Positions 8,502-17,683 of a stretch of DNA of 64,000 nt are shown here, piece by piece; positions within the stretch are counted from its first letter, which is position 1, and the number at the start of each line of letters is the position of its first letter. The stretch covers positions 20,284 to 84,283 of the forward strand of contig JACCVV010000068.1 of the NCBI GenBank assembly GCA_013697955.1, written 5' to 3'. The notes under the pieces are model-generated. The model saw nothing but the letters and a program-made list of their open reading frames with translations, was not told the DNA's origin and did no database searches. A program made the translations under genes and the position numbers. The stretch comes from Tatlockia sp. GTDB lineage: Bacteria > Pseudomonadota > Gammaproteobacteria > Legionellales > Legionellaceae.

Positions 8502-9494
8502 ATGACAATTCGCGTTGCGATAAATGGTTACGGCCGTATTGGTCGTTGTATTTTGCGATCCATTTACGAATATAACCGTCAAAACGAATTTAATGTTGTT
8601 GCAATTAATGATGTATCAGGAATTGAAACCACTGCTCATTTAACCCGTTATGATTCAACTCACGGCAGGTTTGGCTTTGATGTTCGCATTGAAGGATCCA
8701 ATTTAATCGTAGATAACCATCCTATTCGTATCACCTCGGACAGAGAGCCTTTAGCCCTACCCTGGAAAGAATTAGATATTGATTTGGTATTTGAATGCAC
8801 AGGTCGCTTCACCAACCGTGCTACGGCGATGCAACATATAAAGGCCGGCGCTAAAAAGGTACTTATATCAGCGCCTGGTAAAGATGTCGATGCAACAGTG
8901 GTCTATGGTGTCAATCATACGGTTCTACAAGCAACCGATTTGATTGTATCGAATGCTTCCTGTACTACTAATTGCCTGGCTCCTGTTGTCAAGCCGCTTC
9001 ATGACGCTTTGGGTATATCTTCGGGCTTAGTGAATACAATTCATGCCTATACCAAAGATCAAATGTTACTTGATGGTCATCATTCTGATTTGCGTCGCGC
9101 ACGCTCAGCTACTCAATCGATTATTCCTACAAAAACTGGCGCAGCAGTGGCAGTGGGCTTGGTTTTGCCTGAATTAGCAGGAAAATTGGACGGCTTTGCC
9201 ATGCGCGTGCCTACACTCAATGTATCAGTAGTTGATTTAACCTTTATTTCTGAGCGTGAAACTACTGTCAATGAAGTCAATGACATCATGCGTAAAGCAA
9301 AATCTGAAATTTTACATATTAATGAAGAACCTCTGGTTTCCTGTGACTTTAATCATTACCCTGCATCGGCTGTTTTTGATATGACACAAACCAAAGTTTT
9401 AGGTAATTTGGTAAAGGTTGTTGCCTGGTATGATAATGAATGGGGATTTTCTAACCGCATGCTCGATACGGCAATCTGTATGATGAATCGTTAA
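8502..9494 (+). CDS. gap: Glyceraldehyde-3-phosphate dehydrogenase, type I
   Basis: This NAD(P)-dependent enzyme converts glyceraldehyde-3-phosphate to 1,3-bisphosphoglycerate. The dinucleotide fold starts at once (INGYGRIGR, 8-16). The active-site motif SNASCTTNC gives the nucleophile Cys154, and the catalytic His is His181 in [21 protein letters not shown] lies near the C-terminus. The length of 330 is typical. Because E. coli carries epd (erythrose-4-phosphate dehydrogenase) beside pgk, Epd was considered. The HAYTKDQ and SDLRRARSA segments fit GAPDH better, although homology alone does not settle the substrate. GGAGAAG lies just upstream of the ATG. It is in the middle of the tkt-gap-pgk operon, 11 bases before pgk. 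Confidence 0.93.
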   Translation: MTIRVAINGYGRIGRCILRSIYEYNRQNEFNVVAINDVSGIETTAHLTRYDSTHGRFGFDVRIEGSNLIVDNHPIRITSDREPLALPWKELDIDLVFECTGRFTNRATAMQHIKAGAKKVLISAPGKDVDATVVYGVNHTVLQATDLIVSNASCTTNCLAPVVKPLHDALGISSGLVNTIHAYTKDQMLLDGHHSDLRRARSATQSIIPTKTGAAVAVGLVLPELAGKLDGFAMRVPTLNVSVVDLTFISERETTVNEVNDIMRKAKSEILHINEEPLVSCDFNHYPASAVFDMTQTKVLGNLVKVVAWYDNEWGFSNRMLDTAICMMNR

Positions 9495-9505
9495 AGGATA
9501 CCCTG

Positions 9506-10708
9506 ATGAATCTGATTAAAATGAACGATCTTAATCTTCGCAATAAACGTGTATTGATTCGTGAAGATTTAAATGTTCCGATTAAAGAGGGAATAATAAC
9601 CAGTGACCAACGTCTGCAGGCCGCACTGCCGACTTTGCAAAAAGCACTTGATGAAGGCGCAGCGGTTATGGTTCTTTCGCATTTAGGACGACCGGAAGAA
9701 GGGCGTTTTGAAAAACGTTTTTCTCTCAAACCCGTGGCTGATTATTTAGCCGCCCAATTACAATACCCTGTTCGATTTATTGACAACTATTTAGAGGCTA
9801 TAGAAGTCAATCCTGGCGAATTAGTCATTTGTGAAAACGTTCGCTTTAATTTTGGTGAAAAAGCAAATGACGATGAATTAGCTCAAAAGCTTGCCCGCTT
9901 GTGTGATATTTTTGTCATGGACGCTTTTGGAACAGCACACCGCGCCCAAGCTTCAACTGTTGGCGTAGCGAAATATGCACCCATCGCGGCAGCCGGTCCC
10001 CTTTTAGTTCGTGAATTAGAAGCTTTGCAACATGTGTTGAAAGAGCCAATGAAGCCAATTGTTGCCATTGTAGGCGGAGCGAAAGTATCCTCTAAATTAA
10101 CGCTGCTTAAAAAACTGGTGACCAAGGTTGATTATTTAATCCCTGGAGGCGGTATTGCCAATACCTTTCTTAAAGCTCAAGGGTATGAAATTGGTGTTTC
10201 ACTTTGCGAAGATTATTTGCTCGATCAGGCTCGTGAAATTCTGCAATTGGCCACCGAACACGGTTGCCAAATCCCCCTTCCCTCTGACGTTGTAGTGGGT
10301 AAATCGTTCTCGGAGAGCTGCCCTGCTTTTAACAAAGGACTTTCAAACTTAGCCTCTGATGACATGATTATGGACATCGGTCCCGAAACGATTCACCGCT
10401 ACATCGATATAATTGACGAAGCAAAAACAATTATCTGGAATGGACCGGTTGGCGTTTTTGAATTTCCACAATTTTCTTATGGAACCCGAGCTTTAGCCAT
10501 TGCGATTGCTGATAGTGATGCTTTTTCAATAGCTGGAGGTGGCGATACCTTGGCTGCTGTAGATCAATATGATTTGACCCAACAAATTTCTTATATATCT
10601 ACCGGAGGAGGCGCTTTCCTTGAGTTTTTAGAAGGAAAAACCTTACCCGCTGTTGCCATTCTTGAAGAGCGTGCAAAGGAAAGTGGTGCTGAAAATAGAG
10701 CAACCTAA
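9506..10708 (+). CDS. pgk: Phosphoglycerate kinase
   Basis: It transfers the acyl phosphate of 1,3-bisphosphoglycerate to ADP, the first ATP-forming step of glycolysis, or runs in reverse in gluconeogenesis. Signatures seen are [11 protein letters not shown] (about 15-25), the substrate-binding [10 protein letters not shown], the hinge and nucleotide segment [20 protein letters not shown], and the C-terminal GGGDTLAA and [13 protein letters not shown]. The length of 400 fits. The ATG at 9506 has AAAGGAT upstream; an internal ATG at 9521 is less well placed. It is the last gene of the operon here: pyk and fba, which I recall following in some Legionella, are absent, and a strong hairpin lies downstream. 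Confidence 0.96.
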   Translation: MNLIKMNDLNLRNKRVLIREDLNVPIKEGIITSDQRLQAALPTLQKALDEGAAVMVLSHLGRPEEGRFEKRFSLKPVADYLAAQLQYPVRFIDNYLEAIEVNPGELVICENVRFNFGEKANDDELAQKLARLCDIFVMDAFGTAHRAQASTVGVAKYAPIAAAGPLLVRELEALQHVLKEPMKPIVAIVGGAKVSSKLTLLKKLVTKVDYLIPGGGIANTFLKAQGYEIGVSLCEDYLLDQAREILQLATEHGCQIPLPSDVVVGKSFSESCPAFNKGLSNLASDDMIMDIGPETIHRYIDIIDEAKTIIWNGPVGVFEFPQFSYGTRALAIAIADSDAFSIAGGGDTLAAVDQYDLTQQISYISTGGGAFLEFLEGKTLPAVAILEERAKESGAENRAT

Positions 10709-10831
10709 TTTAGTTAAGATATGAAAATTAAACAGGGTAGATCCAAAAAATCAAAGTGAATAATGCTCTGAGAAAAAAATAGCTAATGAAAACGAAAATT
10801 AAGTAAAGTAAAAGCTGAAGTGAAATAAGAT

Positions 10832-10866
10832 GCTTATATTCCGCGCTTAATGCGTGGAATATAAGC
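10832..10866. terminator. 15-bp hairpin between pgk and the ABC transporter genes
   Basis: Arms 10832-10846 and 10852-10866 pair over 15 bases with one G-T wobble and a 5-base loop. No T-run follows on either strand. It separates two convergent operons (tkt-gap-pgk on the plus strand, ABC importer on the minus strand), so a bidirectional terminator or 3'-end-stabilising structure is likely. Confidence 0.5.
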
Positions 10867-10958
10867 AGCTGGCTATGAAAAGTTAAGATTTAGGTAAAAA
10901 TCATTTATTAATCTGGCTAGTCTATGGAAGGTTTAACTAATGAGGTAAAAGATGAAAT

Positions 10959-12269
10959 TTAACCAATATTTTCATCCGAAATTCCCGGGTTTTCCAAACT
11001 AAGAATACCTGTATTGAAATCGTAGGCGAATAATTCAGCATAACGACCCCAATCAATCATCGTTTTTAACACCCGCTCTGCTTCTTTTTCACTCAAATAA
11101 TCTTCCAGTTTGGACAAAAAACGCTCTTCAGAAACACGGTGCCCCACTTTTTCATCCAGTACACGTCGGATATATCGCGCTAGAGGGACTTTTTCTAAAA
11201 GGCATTTTGCGAACAATCGCTTTCTTTCTTGCAAGTCGGCTTCCGAAAATTGTTTTCCTAATTCACTTAATTGAATATCACCATCGGAAACCTTAGCAAA
11301 TCCTAAAATTTCCAGGGTCTCAAGAATTGGAAATAAATCATCTATATTCATCATCAATTCGTCAGCGAGCTCGGGAAGGTCTATTTTTTCTTCAAAAGAC
11401 TTCATTGTTTCAATCAAACCGGACAATTCTGAGGGTTCAACATCTGGCAAACGATAACCCAGACCAATTTGTCTTTCCCTTAATGCACCTCTCGCTTTCT
11501 CTCTCGGACCAGTCGTCATTAATGTGTATATTTTGTCAACCAGACCCCGAAAATCCGGCATTTCTGAAGCGCGGGGCTGCTTCATGCTGACCTGCAATTC
11601 GGCACGGATATAGCCAGGATCTGAGCCAAAAATAATAATTCTATCAGCTAGCATCGCTGCTTCTTCAATATTATGAGTGACCAGCAAAATACCATTGGTA
11701 TTGGTTTTCTTTTCATGCCAAAGCTCTAGTAAATCTGATTTCAAGTTTTCCGCTGTTAGAACATCGAGTGCGGAAAAGGGTTCATCCATTAGCAAAACAT
11801 CGGGGTTAATCACTAAAGCGCGTGCAAAACCAACCCGTTGACGCATTCCACCTGATAATTCTCGAGGAAAGGCAGATTCAAAGCCGTCAAGGCCAATAGT
11901 ATCGATAGCTTCAATGGCTCGGCGGCGACGTTCTTCACGTCCGACGCCTTGTGCTTCTAGTCCTAATTCCACATTTTCAAGAACTGTAAGCCAGGGCATG
12001 AGCGCAAAAGACTGAAATACCATGGCAATGCCTGGCATTGGGCCGGTTACAGGATGTCCACGATAGGTTACTTTTCCTGAAGTTGGCGGCAAAAGACCAG
12101 CAATAATGCGCAATAAGGTTGATTTCCCTGATCCCGATTTTCCGAGCAAAGCTACAATTTCGCCTTCGCGTAATTTGAAATTAACATCTTCCAGAACAAG
12201 TAAATCCTGCGCCGAGGCTTTTTTAAATGATTTATAGCAATTTTCAATTGCAATAATAGTTTCCGACAT
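10959..12269 (-). CDS. ABC transporter ATPase, nitrate/sulfonate/taurine type, with AAA-associated C-terminal domain
   Basis: This is the ATP-hydrolysing subunit of an importer. The N-terminal 240 residues are a complete nucleotide-binding domain with Walker A GKSGSGKST (43-51), signature LSGGMRQR (138-145), Walker B VLLMDEP (158-164) and a switch His in LLVTHN. Residues from about 265 to 436 form an added C-terminal domain with a winged-helix look, like the AAA-associated domain known from some NitT/TauT-type ATPases. The extra domain makes the protein much longer than a plain SsuB/TauB (about 255). It lies 7 bases downstream of the permease gene, so the two form one operon. No substrate-binding protein gene is adjacent, so the substrate cannot be named. 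Confidence 0.9.
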   Translation of the reverse strand: MSETIIAIENCYKSFKKASAQDLLVLEDVNFKLREGEIVALLGKSGSGKSTLLRIIAGLLPPTSGKVTYRGHPVTGPMPGIAMVFQSFALMPWLTVLENVELGLEAQGVGREERRRRAIEAIDTIGLDGFESAFPRELSGGMRQRVGFARALVINPDVLLMDEPFSALDVLTAENLKSDLLELWHEKKTNTNGILLVTHNIEEAAMLADRIIIFGSDPGYIRAELQVSMKQPRASEMPDFRGLVDKIYTLMTTGPREKARGALRERQIGLGYRLPDVEPSELSGLIETMKSFEEKIDLPELADELMMNIDDLFPILETLEILGFAKVSDGDIQLSELGKQFSEADLQERKRLFAKCLLEKVPLARYIRRVLDEKVGHRVSEERFLSKLEDYLSEKEAERVLKTMIDWGRYAELFAYDFNTGILSLENPGISDENIG

Positions 12270-12276
12270 AACAGCC

Positions 12277-14016
12277 TCAATTGAAGTGAAAGCGCTCTTC
12301 CGCCAATCGATATAACGGGCGCCATATTACGTGATTAAATGCCAGTACATAGACGCACATCATCGCAGTACCTAAAGCGATTTTAGGAAAATCACCAGCT
12401 ATTGTACTCGCCTGAATGTACTCGCCCAAGCCAGTAGCCGCTAAAGTTGTATCTCCCCAACTTACCCATTCTGCAACGATGCTGGCATTCCAGGCACCGC
12501 CTGCAGCTGTGATTGCACCGGTAATATAGAAAGGAAAAATTCCGGGCAGTGCTAAACGCTTCCACCACTGCCAGCCTTTGACGCCGAAGTTGTCAGCTGC
12601 TAAATAAAGTTCGCGCGGAATTGTCGAAGCACCAGCGATTACATTGAACAAAATATACCATTGCGTCCCTAGAATCATTAGAGGAGTTACCCAGATTTCG
12701 ACACTTAAATGGTAACGGACTATGGCAATAACAAATAAGGGATAGAAAAGATTAGCTGGAAAGGCCGCAGCAAATTGAATAATTGGTTGTATTCTTTGCG
12801 CCAAACGGGGTCTTAAACCTATCCAGACACCAATAGGAATCCAGAGAAGTGAGCTAAAAATAATTAAAACAATAACACGAGTTCCAGTAGCTGCGCCTAG
12901 TAAAAAGACATGGAACACTTCTGAAATTTTTAAATCTTTTAAAATAAAATCCATTACCATCCAGCAACCCGCCAAAATGGCAAAGACAATAACCACATTC
13001 CAAAACCAATCCAGATGTTTTTGCCTTTTAAAATCGATTTCTTTCGGCGATTTTATTCTTTTCTTCCCTAACCATCGTGTATTTACAAAGTGATCTTTAA
13101 TAATGGAAAGCCCTCGCCCATAACGCTTGATAAGGCGACTGCCTCTTAGTAAATCAATAAGCCAGGATTGGTACTCTTCTTCGTCAGGAGAAGGTTCCAT
13201 TTTGAATTTTTCTGACCAGGCTATCAGCGGTCTAAAGAAGATCTGATCATAAAGAAAGATGACAATAACCATCGTTAAAATGGCATAGCCGACGGCGTGC
13301 AGATCATGGCGTTCAATCGCCAAGGCAATATAGGAACCAACACCAGGCAGACGAATATTTTGATGTGAAACCGAAATCGCTTCAGATAGCACCACAAAAA
13401 ACCAGCTTGCCGACATAGACATCATCATATTCCACACAAGACCAGACATGGAAAAAGGAACCTCTACCTTCCAAAATCGCTGCCAGGCGGAGAGCTGGAA
13501 CATCGAGGCCGCTTCTTTTAAATCATGGGGCAAGGTTTTTAAGGATTGATAAAAGCCAAAAGTAATATTCCAAACCTGAGCAGTAAAAATTGCGAAAATG
13601 GAAGCGCATTCAGGCCCTAACAAGCTGCCTGGAAACAACATGATAAATCCGGTAACCGTTATCGATAAAAAACTCAATACAGGTACGGATTGTAAGATAT
13701 CTATGGCGGGAATAATGACCTGTTCAGCCCGCCGATTTTTGGCAGCTAAGGTCCCAATGACGAAAGTAAACAAGATGGAAAGCGCCAAAGCTATAAACAT
13801 TCGCAACACGGTACGTAGAGCATAAAAGGGGAGTATTGACGGATTTAAACTAATTGAAAGCTGCTCACCTAGCTGATAGGGCGAGGCCATTTGTTTTCCC
13901 GCCCAACCCAAAAAAAATATCAGGGATAAAATGAGAATTAGCAGCAGGATATCCATTCGATTAAAATAAGGACTGACATTTTCACGGTTGGCAAAGTAAA
14001 AACGAGTGTTGCTCAC
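12277..14016 (-). CDS. ABC transporter permease with two permease domains
   Basis: Inner-membrane subunit partnered with the ATPase encoded 7 bases downstream. At 579 residues it is about twice the size of an SsuC/TauC permease and contains two binding-protein-dependent permease domains in tandem. Each ends in an EAA-type loop for contact with the ATPase: the first near LKTLPHDLKEAASMFQLSAWQRFWKVEVP, shown here only by its key parts LKEAA and FWKVEVP; the second near PRELYLAADNFG and WWKRLALPG. About 11-12 hydrophobic segments are visible. A charged cytoplasmic linker at about 290-345 separates the halves. A single chain therefore probably supplies both halves of the channel. The start at 14016 is the first ATG. 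Confidence 0.9.
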   Translation of the reverse strand: MSNTRFYFANRENVSPYFNRMDILLLILILSLIFFLGWAGKQMASPYQLGEQLSISLNPSILPFYALRTVLRMFIALALSILFTFVIGTLAAKNRRAEQVIIPAIDILQSVPVLSFLSITVTGFIMLFPGSLLGPECASIFAIFTAQVWNITFGFYQSLKTLPHDLKEAASMFQLSAWQRFWKVEVPFSMSGLVWNMMMSMSASWFFVVLSEAISVSHQNIRLPGVGSYIALAIERHDLHAVGYAILTMVIVIFLYDQIFFRPLIAWSEKFKMEPSPDEEEYQSWLIDLLRGSRLIKRYGRGLSIIKDHFVNTRWLGKKRIKSPKEIDFKRQKHLDWFWNVVIVFAILAGCWMVMDFILKDLKISEVFHVFLLGAATGTRVIVLIIFSSLLWIPIGVWIGLRPRLAQRIQPIIQFAAAFPANLFYPLFVIAIVRYHLSVEIWVTPLMILGTQWYILFNVIAGASTIPRELYLAADNFGVKGWQWWKRLALPGIFPFYITGAITAAGGAWNASIVAEWVSWGDTTLAATGLGEYIQASTIAGDFPKIALGTAMMCVYVLAFNHVIWRPLYRLAEERFHFN

Positions 14017-14223
14017 AAATGCCCCCTTTATCTTAACTTGAATAACCTAATGGACCAATTAAGACTATTCAACCAGCCTTAATCTTCGAATTCACAAAAT
14101 GAAAAGTGGGCATAAAATAACATAAACACTGGACTCTGTCGTCAATCTTAAGGTTAAACAGTTTTTTTGTATTGCGAAGCGGACTACAATAAAAATAACT
14201 ATAGACTTTCAAGAGGAAACCCA

Positions 14224-14769
14224 ATGGCTAAATTCTCAGCTTTCGCGGGCCTGGCACTTCTAACAACGTCATATACAGTCAATGCAGCTCCTGGAGAAGT
14301 AGAACTTGCAGTCTGGGCGAATGAGGCGATTGTTTCAACTTACAGCTACAATTTTAATAATTTCATGCAACGGCAAAAAGAAATTGCAAAATATTTTACA
14401 GCAAAAGGATGGACCGATTTCTCGACCGCCTTTATTGCCTCAAAGTTACCCGAAGCAGTAAAAGCAAATTCCTATTACGTCTCAGCAGTGGCTACCTTGC
14501 CTCCCAGTATTAAAACTGTAGGACCTGCCAAATGGCAAGCAACTATGCCTTTGTTAGTTGTTTATAAAAACCCGCAGTATCAACAAAAACAAACTGTTGA
14601 AGTCACGATTAATTTTACTCAGGTTCCAACTGATCAAGGTGTTCGCGGTTTAGCCATTACCTCTTTACAATCAAAAATTATGAAACCAACTTGTAAATGT
14701 GATTTAGATGACGAGAATGGAACTACCCCCACAAACGGGCAAGAACAACCGCAAGGTGCAGCGCAATAA
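14224..14769 (+). CDS. Stand-alone DotI/IcmL-family secreted protein
   Basis: The 181 residues begin with a signal peptide (MAKFSAFAGLALLTTSYTVNAA, described here by its hydrophobic core and the predicted cut after NAA). The following domain resembles the C-terminal periplasmic domain of DotI/IcmL, with the characteristic WANEAIVSTYSYNF, KYFTAKGW and YYVSAVATLPP. In the Dot/Icm system DotI/IcmL is an inner-membrane core component. This copy lacks the N-terminal transmembrane anchor and is not near other dot/icm genes, so it is a paralogue rather than the core gene. The tail is low-complexity (Thr, Gln, Gly). The start is set at 14224 because AGAGGAAAC precedes it and a signal peptide follows. 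Its 3' end overlaps the convergent next gene by 47 bases. Confidence 0.8.
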   Translation: MAKFSAFAGLALLTTSYTVNAAPGEVELAVWANEAIVSTYSYNFNNFMQRQKEIAKYFTAKGWTDFSTAFIASKLPEAVKANSYYVSAVATLPPSIKTVGPAKWQATMPLLVVYKNPQYQQKQTVEVTINFTQVPTDQGVRGLAITSLQSKIMKPTCKCDLDDENGTTPTNGQEQPQGAAQ

Positions 14770-15193
14770 ACCCTGAAAGTAAAAAAATAATTAAATTCAA
14801 TTTCCAGGGAATTGTAATATCCAGTGCGGCTTGTTTTGGATCATTAGGATTGTAAAAGACATCAATATCAACGTCATCTTCATAAGCTAAAGCCGCGCGA
14901 TAAGCGACGTTTCGGGCGTATTTACTGTTGGGATTGTTTAAGGAAGTATCCAGAAAAAAATATTCACAGAAATAATCTTGCTCAAACACTTGATATTTAT
15001 ATTGGATTTTTGGCCATAACCGCGGGCCTTCCCGGGTCCATTCAAAGAGAGTGATTCGACCTTTGGTAATTAACCAATCCTGAGCCTGAGCCAAAAATTG
15101 TCTATCGCGCCAAAAATGCCAGAGGAGATACAATAAAAAAAGTAACCATATAAAATCCAGCAAAGTGCGCAATGATAGTAACCAATTAGCCAC
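14723..15193 (-). CDS. DUF3592-like membrane protein
   Basis: The 156-residue protein has one hydrophobic segment near the N-terminus (about 8-27) and one near the C-terminus (about 130-150). The soluble domain between them contains KIQYKYQVFEQDY, the VDVFYNP-like element IDVFYNPNDPKQAAL and an Arg-rich middle. This plan, with YNP.(N/D)P.. before the last helix, is typical of DUF3592 envelope proteins. Function is unknown. The gene converges on and overlaps the IcmL-like gene by 47 bases, an unusual arrangement. No clear ribosome-binding site was found for the ATG at 15193. Confidence 0.65.
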   Translation of the reverse strand: MANWLLSLRTLLDFIWLLFLLYLLWHFWRDRQFLAQAQDWLITKGRITLFEWTREGPRLWPKIQYKYQVFEQDYFCEYFFLDTSLNNPNSKYARNVAYRAALAYEDDVDIDVFYNPNDPKQAALDITIPWKLNLIIFLLSGFIALHLAVVLARLWG

Positions 15194-15221
15194 AGCAATC
15201 CCTGAAATATAAATTAGTCTT

Positions 15222-15249
15222 CTATCCTAATTCACCAGGATAGGTTTTT
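15222..15249. terminator. Hairpin with T-run
   Basis: A 7-bp stem (CTATCCT 15222-15228 with AGGATAG 15237-15243) with an 8-base loop is followed on the plus strand by GTTTTT. The nearest gene it could end on the minus strand is the small secreted protein that stops at 15269. It may work in both directions. Confidence 0.5.
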
Positions 15250-15268
15250 ACAAACGGACTCTGGTTTT

Positions 15269-15526
15269 TTAATACCAACAGACTCTATGTGCAGGAACCC
15301 AATAGCCATGACGCCAATGACCGCCCACCCATCCGCAATTGTTATAATAGGGTACGGAATAATAGCTCGGCTCAATGTAAACCCTGCCTTCCCAGCCCTG
15401 ATTCCAGCCATGATGATGCCTCCAGCCGCCATGATTCCTATGCGCAAGGCTATCTGTTGCAACAAATACACAAGCTGAAAAAAGCAAAGTTCCAAGTATT
15501 TTATGCCCTATGGAAAAAGCATTCAT
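15269..15526 (-). CDS. Small secreted His/Trp/Tyr-rich protein
   Basis: 85 residues: a signal peptide (about 1-28, hydrophobic core LGTLLFSACVFVA, predicted cut after SLA) followed by a short mature part. The mature part is rich in His, Trp, Tyr and Gly (HRNHGGWRHHHGW, GHWRHGYWVPAHRVCWY). The composition suggests a periplasmic or surface protein, perhaps metal-binding, but no family is recognised. A strong GAGGAGG ribosome-binding site lies upstream of the ATG at 15526, which favours this frame over overlapping frames on both strands. A terminator-like hairpin follows within 50 bases. Confidence 0.65.
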   Translation of the reverse strand: MNAFSIGHKILGTLLFSACVFVATDSLAHRNHGGWRHHHGWNQGWEGRVYIEPSYYSVPYYNNCGWVGGHWRHGYWVPAHRVCWY

Positions 15527-15652
15527 AAAGATACCTCCTCTTTACTAAGATTGTTATATTAATTATAAGCCAGGTTTGACGTCAAATGACTCATAGATTA
15601 TAAAAATTAGACAATCCAAGACAGAAAAGAAGAGGGATCTAATATTTGAATG

Positions 15653-16039
15653 CTAGCATGAGCCAACCGATTGCCAGAATGCAATATGCGCGCCAGTTGG
15701 ATCAATAATCACAATAAAAAGCCCAAAATCGCCAGCTTTGGTGACCGGCATTTTAACTGTCGCGCCCATGGATTTAGCTTTTTCTAAAGTCTCTTCAATA
15801 TTGTCAACTGATATATAACCCATCCAGTGCGGGGGAATTTGACCCTTTAGTTCATTCGGGATCTGCCACATGCCGCCAAACTCGCCTTCCTTTGATTTAA
15901 TCATTGTATAGGTATTATCACCCATATCATGCTCGGTAAAAGTCCATCCCAGTAGTTTTCCATAAAAGTCTTTAGCTGCTTTTACATCAGGAGTTGACAG
16001 TTCATTCCAGCAAAATTCGCCCATTTTTGAATTACTCAT
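15653..16039 (-). CDS. VOC (glyoxalase/bleomycin-resistance fold) protein
   Basis: The 128-residue protein has the paired beta-alpha-beta-beta-beta modules of the vicinal oxygen chelate superfamily. The first runs through FCWNELSTPDVKAAKDFYGKLLGW and the second through HWMGYISVDNIEETLEKAKSMGA, ending in DPTGAHIAFWQ (motifs abbreviated to key parts). The family includes glyoxalases, dioxygenases and resistance proteins; the substrate cannot be read from sequence. The gene is divergent from the gcv operon, with 136 bases between the starts. Confidence 0.85.
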   Translation of the reverse strand: MSNSKMGEFCWNELSTPDVKAAKDFYGKLLGWTFTEHDMGDNTYTMIKSKEGEFGGMWQIPNELKGQIPPHWMGYISVDNIEETLEKAKSMGATVKMPVTKAGDFGLFIVIIDPTGAHIAFWQSVGSC

Positions 16040-16115
16040 TTTAGTCCTTATTAGTTCGGTAGATAAAGTCGGCCAAGACTACAACAACTATCGATAATAT
16101 TAAACTTCAATAGAC

Positions 16116-16143
16116 TTGTCGCAAAAACTCATCTGGGTATAAT
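16116..16143 (+). promoter_or_regulatory. Sigma-70-type promoter of the gcv operon
   Basis: TTGTCG at 16116-16121 and a perfect TATAAT at 16138-16143 are separated by 16 bases, 33 bases upstream of the gcvT start. No glycine-riboswitch-like structure is seen in the short leader. Confidence 0.55.
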
Positions 16144-16175
16144 TACCTGCACCACTGCGTGACAAGGGAGTCGCA

Positions 16176-17258
16176 ATGATCGCTAAAACACCACTCTATG
16201 CTAGCCACTTGGCAGCTTCTGCAAAAATGGTGGATTTTCATGGCTGGGAAATGCCGCTTCACTATGGATCACAATTAGATGAACATCACTATGTTCGCCA
16301 TAGCGCTGGAATGTTTGATGTTTCCCATATGACCGTAATTGATATTTTAGGCACAGGCGGTCGTCAATTTTTACGCAAATTATTAACCTGCGATGTCGAT
16401 CTCCTCGAACATACGGGACGAGCGCTTTACAGTTGCATGTGTAATGAGCTCGGTGGAATTATTGATGACCTAATCGTTTATCAACGTGCCTCCGATAATT
16501 ATCGCCTCGTTTTAAACTCCGCTACCCGTTCACGAGATCTTGCATGGATTCGTAGCAAAAGCGAAGGCTTTGCCGTTGGTCTGCAGGAACGAGTGGAATT
16601 TGGGATGCTTGCAGTCCAAGGACCTGAGGCAATTGCAAAAACAATGTCTGTTCTTGAACCTGCGCAAATTGATGCCGTTTCTACATTAACAACTTTTGAA
16701 TGCGTGGATGTAAATGACTGGTTTTTTGCACGCACCGGTTATACGGGAGAAGATGGACTAGAAATTATTCTTCCCCAACATGAAATGGCAAAATTTTGGT
16801 CATCCCTTCAGCAAGTTGGCGTAAAACCTTGTGGCTTGGCTGCACGCGATACTCTGCGCCTGGAAGCCGGAATGCTCCTTTATGGGCAGGATATGGATGA
16901 ATCCACCACACCTTTAGAATCGGGTTTGGGGTGGACAGTTCGATGGGAGCCAGAAGATCGGGATTTTATTGGAATGGGCGCACTTCTATCACAAAAACAA
17001 CAAGGGATTCAACGCAAATTGGTAGGTCTTATTTTGCAAGATAAAGGAATTATGCGGCCAGGACAGCGCGTCATAACTGCAGAAGGAGCTGAAGGATTAA
17101 TCACCAGTGGAACCTATTCTCCAACCTTGGGTAAATCAATTGCACTTGCACGTATCCCTACTCAAACCGGCGAACAAGTAATGGTTGATATTCGTGGGAA
17201 ATTGCTCCCTGCTAATGTCGGTAAAGCAAGATTTGTAAAACGTGGTCAAATACTTTAG
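16176..17258 (+). CDS. gcvT: Aminomethyltransferase (glycine cleavage T protein)
   Basis: It moves the methylene group from the aminomethyl-lipoyl H protein to tetrahydrofolate and releases ammonia. The 360 residues match the family length. Visible signatures are MVDFHGWEMPLHYGSQ near the N-terminus, MFDVSHMTVIDI, the folate-binding region with YTGEDGLEI, GLAARDTLRLEAGMLLYGQDM, and the C-terminal domain with GTYSPTLGKSIALARI and KARFVKRGQ. It is the first gene of gcvT-gcvH-gcvPA-YciI-gcvPB. GGGAG lies upstream of the ATG, and the promoter at 16116-16143 serves the operon. Confidence 0.96.
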   Translation: MIAKTPLYASHLAASAKMVDFHGWEMPLHYGSQLDEHHYVRHSAGMFDVSHMTVIDILGTGGRQFLRKLLTCDVDLLEHTGRALYSCMCNELGGIIDDLIVYQRASDNYRLVLNSATRSRDLAWIRSKSEGFAVGLQERVEFGMLAVQGPEAIAKTMSVLEPAQIDAVSTLTTFECVDVNDWFFARTGYTGEDGLEIILPQHEMAKFWSSLQQVGVKPCGLAARDTLRLEAGMLLYGQDMDESTTPLESGLGWTVRWEPEDRDFIGMGALLSQKQQGIQRKLVGLILQDKGIMRPGQRVITAEGAEGLITSGTYSPTLGKSIALARIPTQTGEQVMVDIRGKLLPANVGKARFVKRGQIL

Positions 17259-17304
17259 CTTTTGTCAAACATACTGATTATAAATTTATATACAAGGAAG
17301 AAAA

Positions 17305-17682
17305 ATGGCGGATTTAAAGTTTACTCGAACTCATGAATGGTTAATGAACAACGGCAATGAAATGATTATTGGAATCACAGAGCATGCTCAGCAATTATTG
17401 GGTGACATGGTTTTTGTGGAACTACCTCAAGCAGGCGTTGAAGTAAATGCTGGCGAGGAACTGGGTGTTGTTGAATCTGTAAAAGCGGCTTCCGATTTTT
17501 ATGCGCCTGTAAGCGGCGTGGTAGTGGAAGTTAATCAACAGGTGAGTGAAAACCCGGCTCTGGTAAATAGCGATCCTTATGGTTCAGGCTGGTTAGTAAA
17601 ACTTAGAGCAAAAAATCCAGCCGAAATTAATGAATTACTGGATGCTGAACAGTATAAAAACGAGATAGCAGAGGATCATTAA
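17305..17682 (+). CDS. gcvH: Glycine cleavage H protein (lipoyl carrier)
   Basis: Lipoylated shuttle protein that carries the aminomethyl group between the P, T and L proteins. The 125 residues include [18 protein letters not shown] and the lipoylation motif VVESVKAAS, with the modified lysine at residue 60. The C-terminal [15 protein letters not shown] and ELLDAEQY are standard. AAGGAAG precedes the ATG. It starts 46 bases after gcvT, and its stop is one base before gcvPA. Confidence 0.97.
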   Translation: MADLKFTRTHEWLMNNGNEMIIGITEHAQQLLGDMVFVELPQAGVEVNAGEELGVVESVKAASDFYAPVSGVVVEVNQQVSENPALVNSDPYGSGWLVKLRAKNPAEINELLDAEQYKNEIAEDH

Positions 17683-17683
17683 T

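Noticed and set aside
8502..9494. epd (erythrose-4-phosphate dehydrogenase) instead of gap
   Set aside because: Context next to tkt and pgk allows it, but the HAYTKDQ and SDLRRARSA segments fit GAPDH better.
15287..15528. Overlapping plus-strand frames across the small secreted protein gene
   Set aside because: They lack ribosome-binding sites, and the minus-strand gene has a strong one plus a signal peptide.
16040..16175. Glycine riboswitch upstream of gcvT
   Set aside because: The 136-base gap holds a promoter and short leader but no paired aptamer-like GGAGAG/CCGA arrangement.
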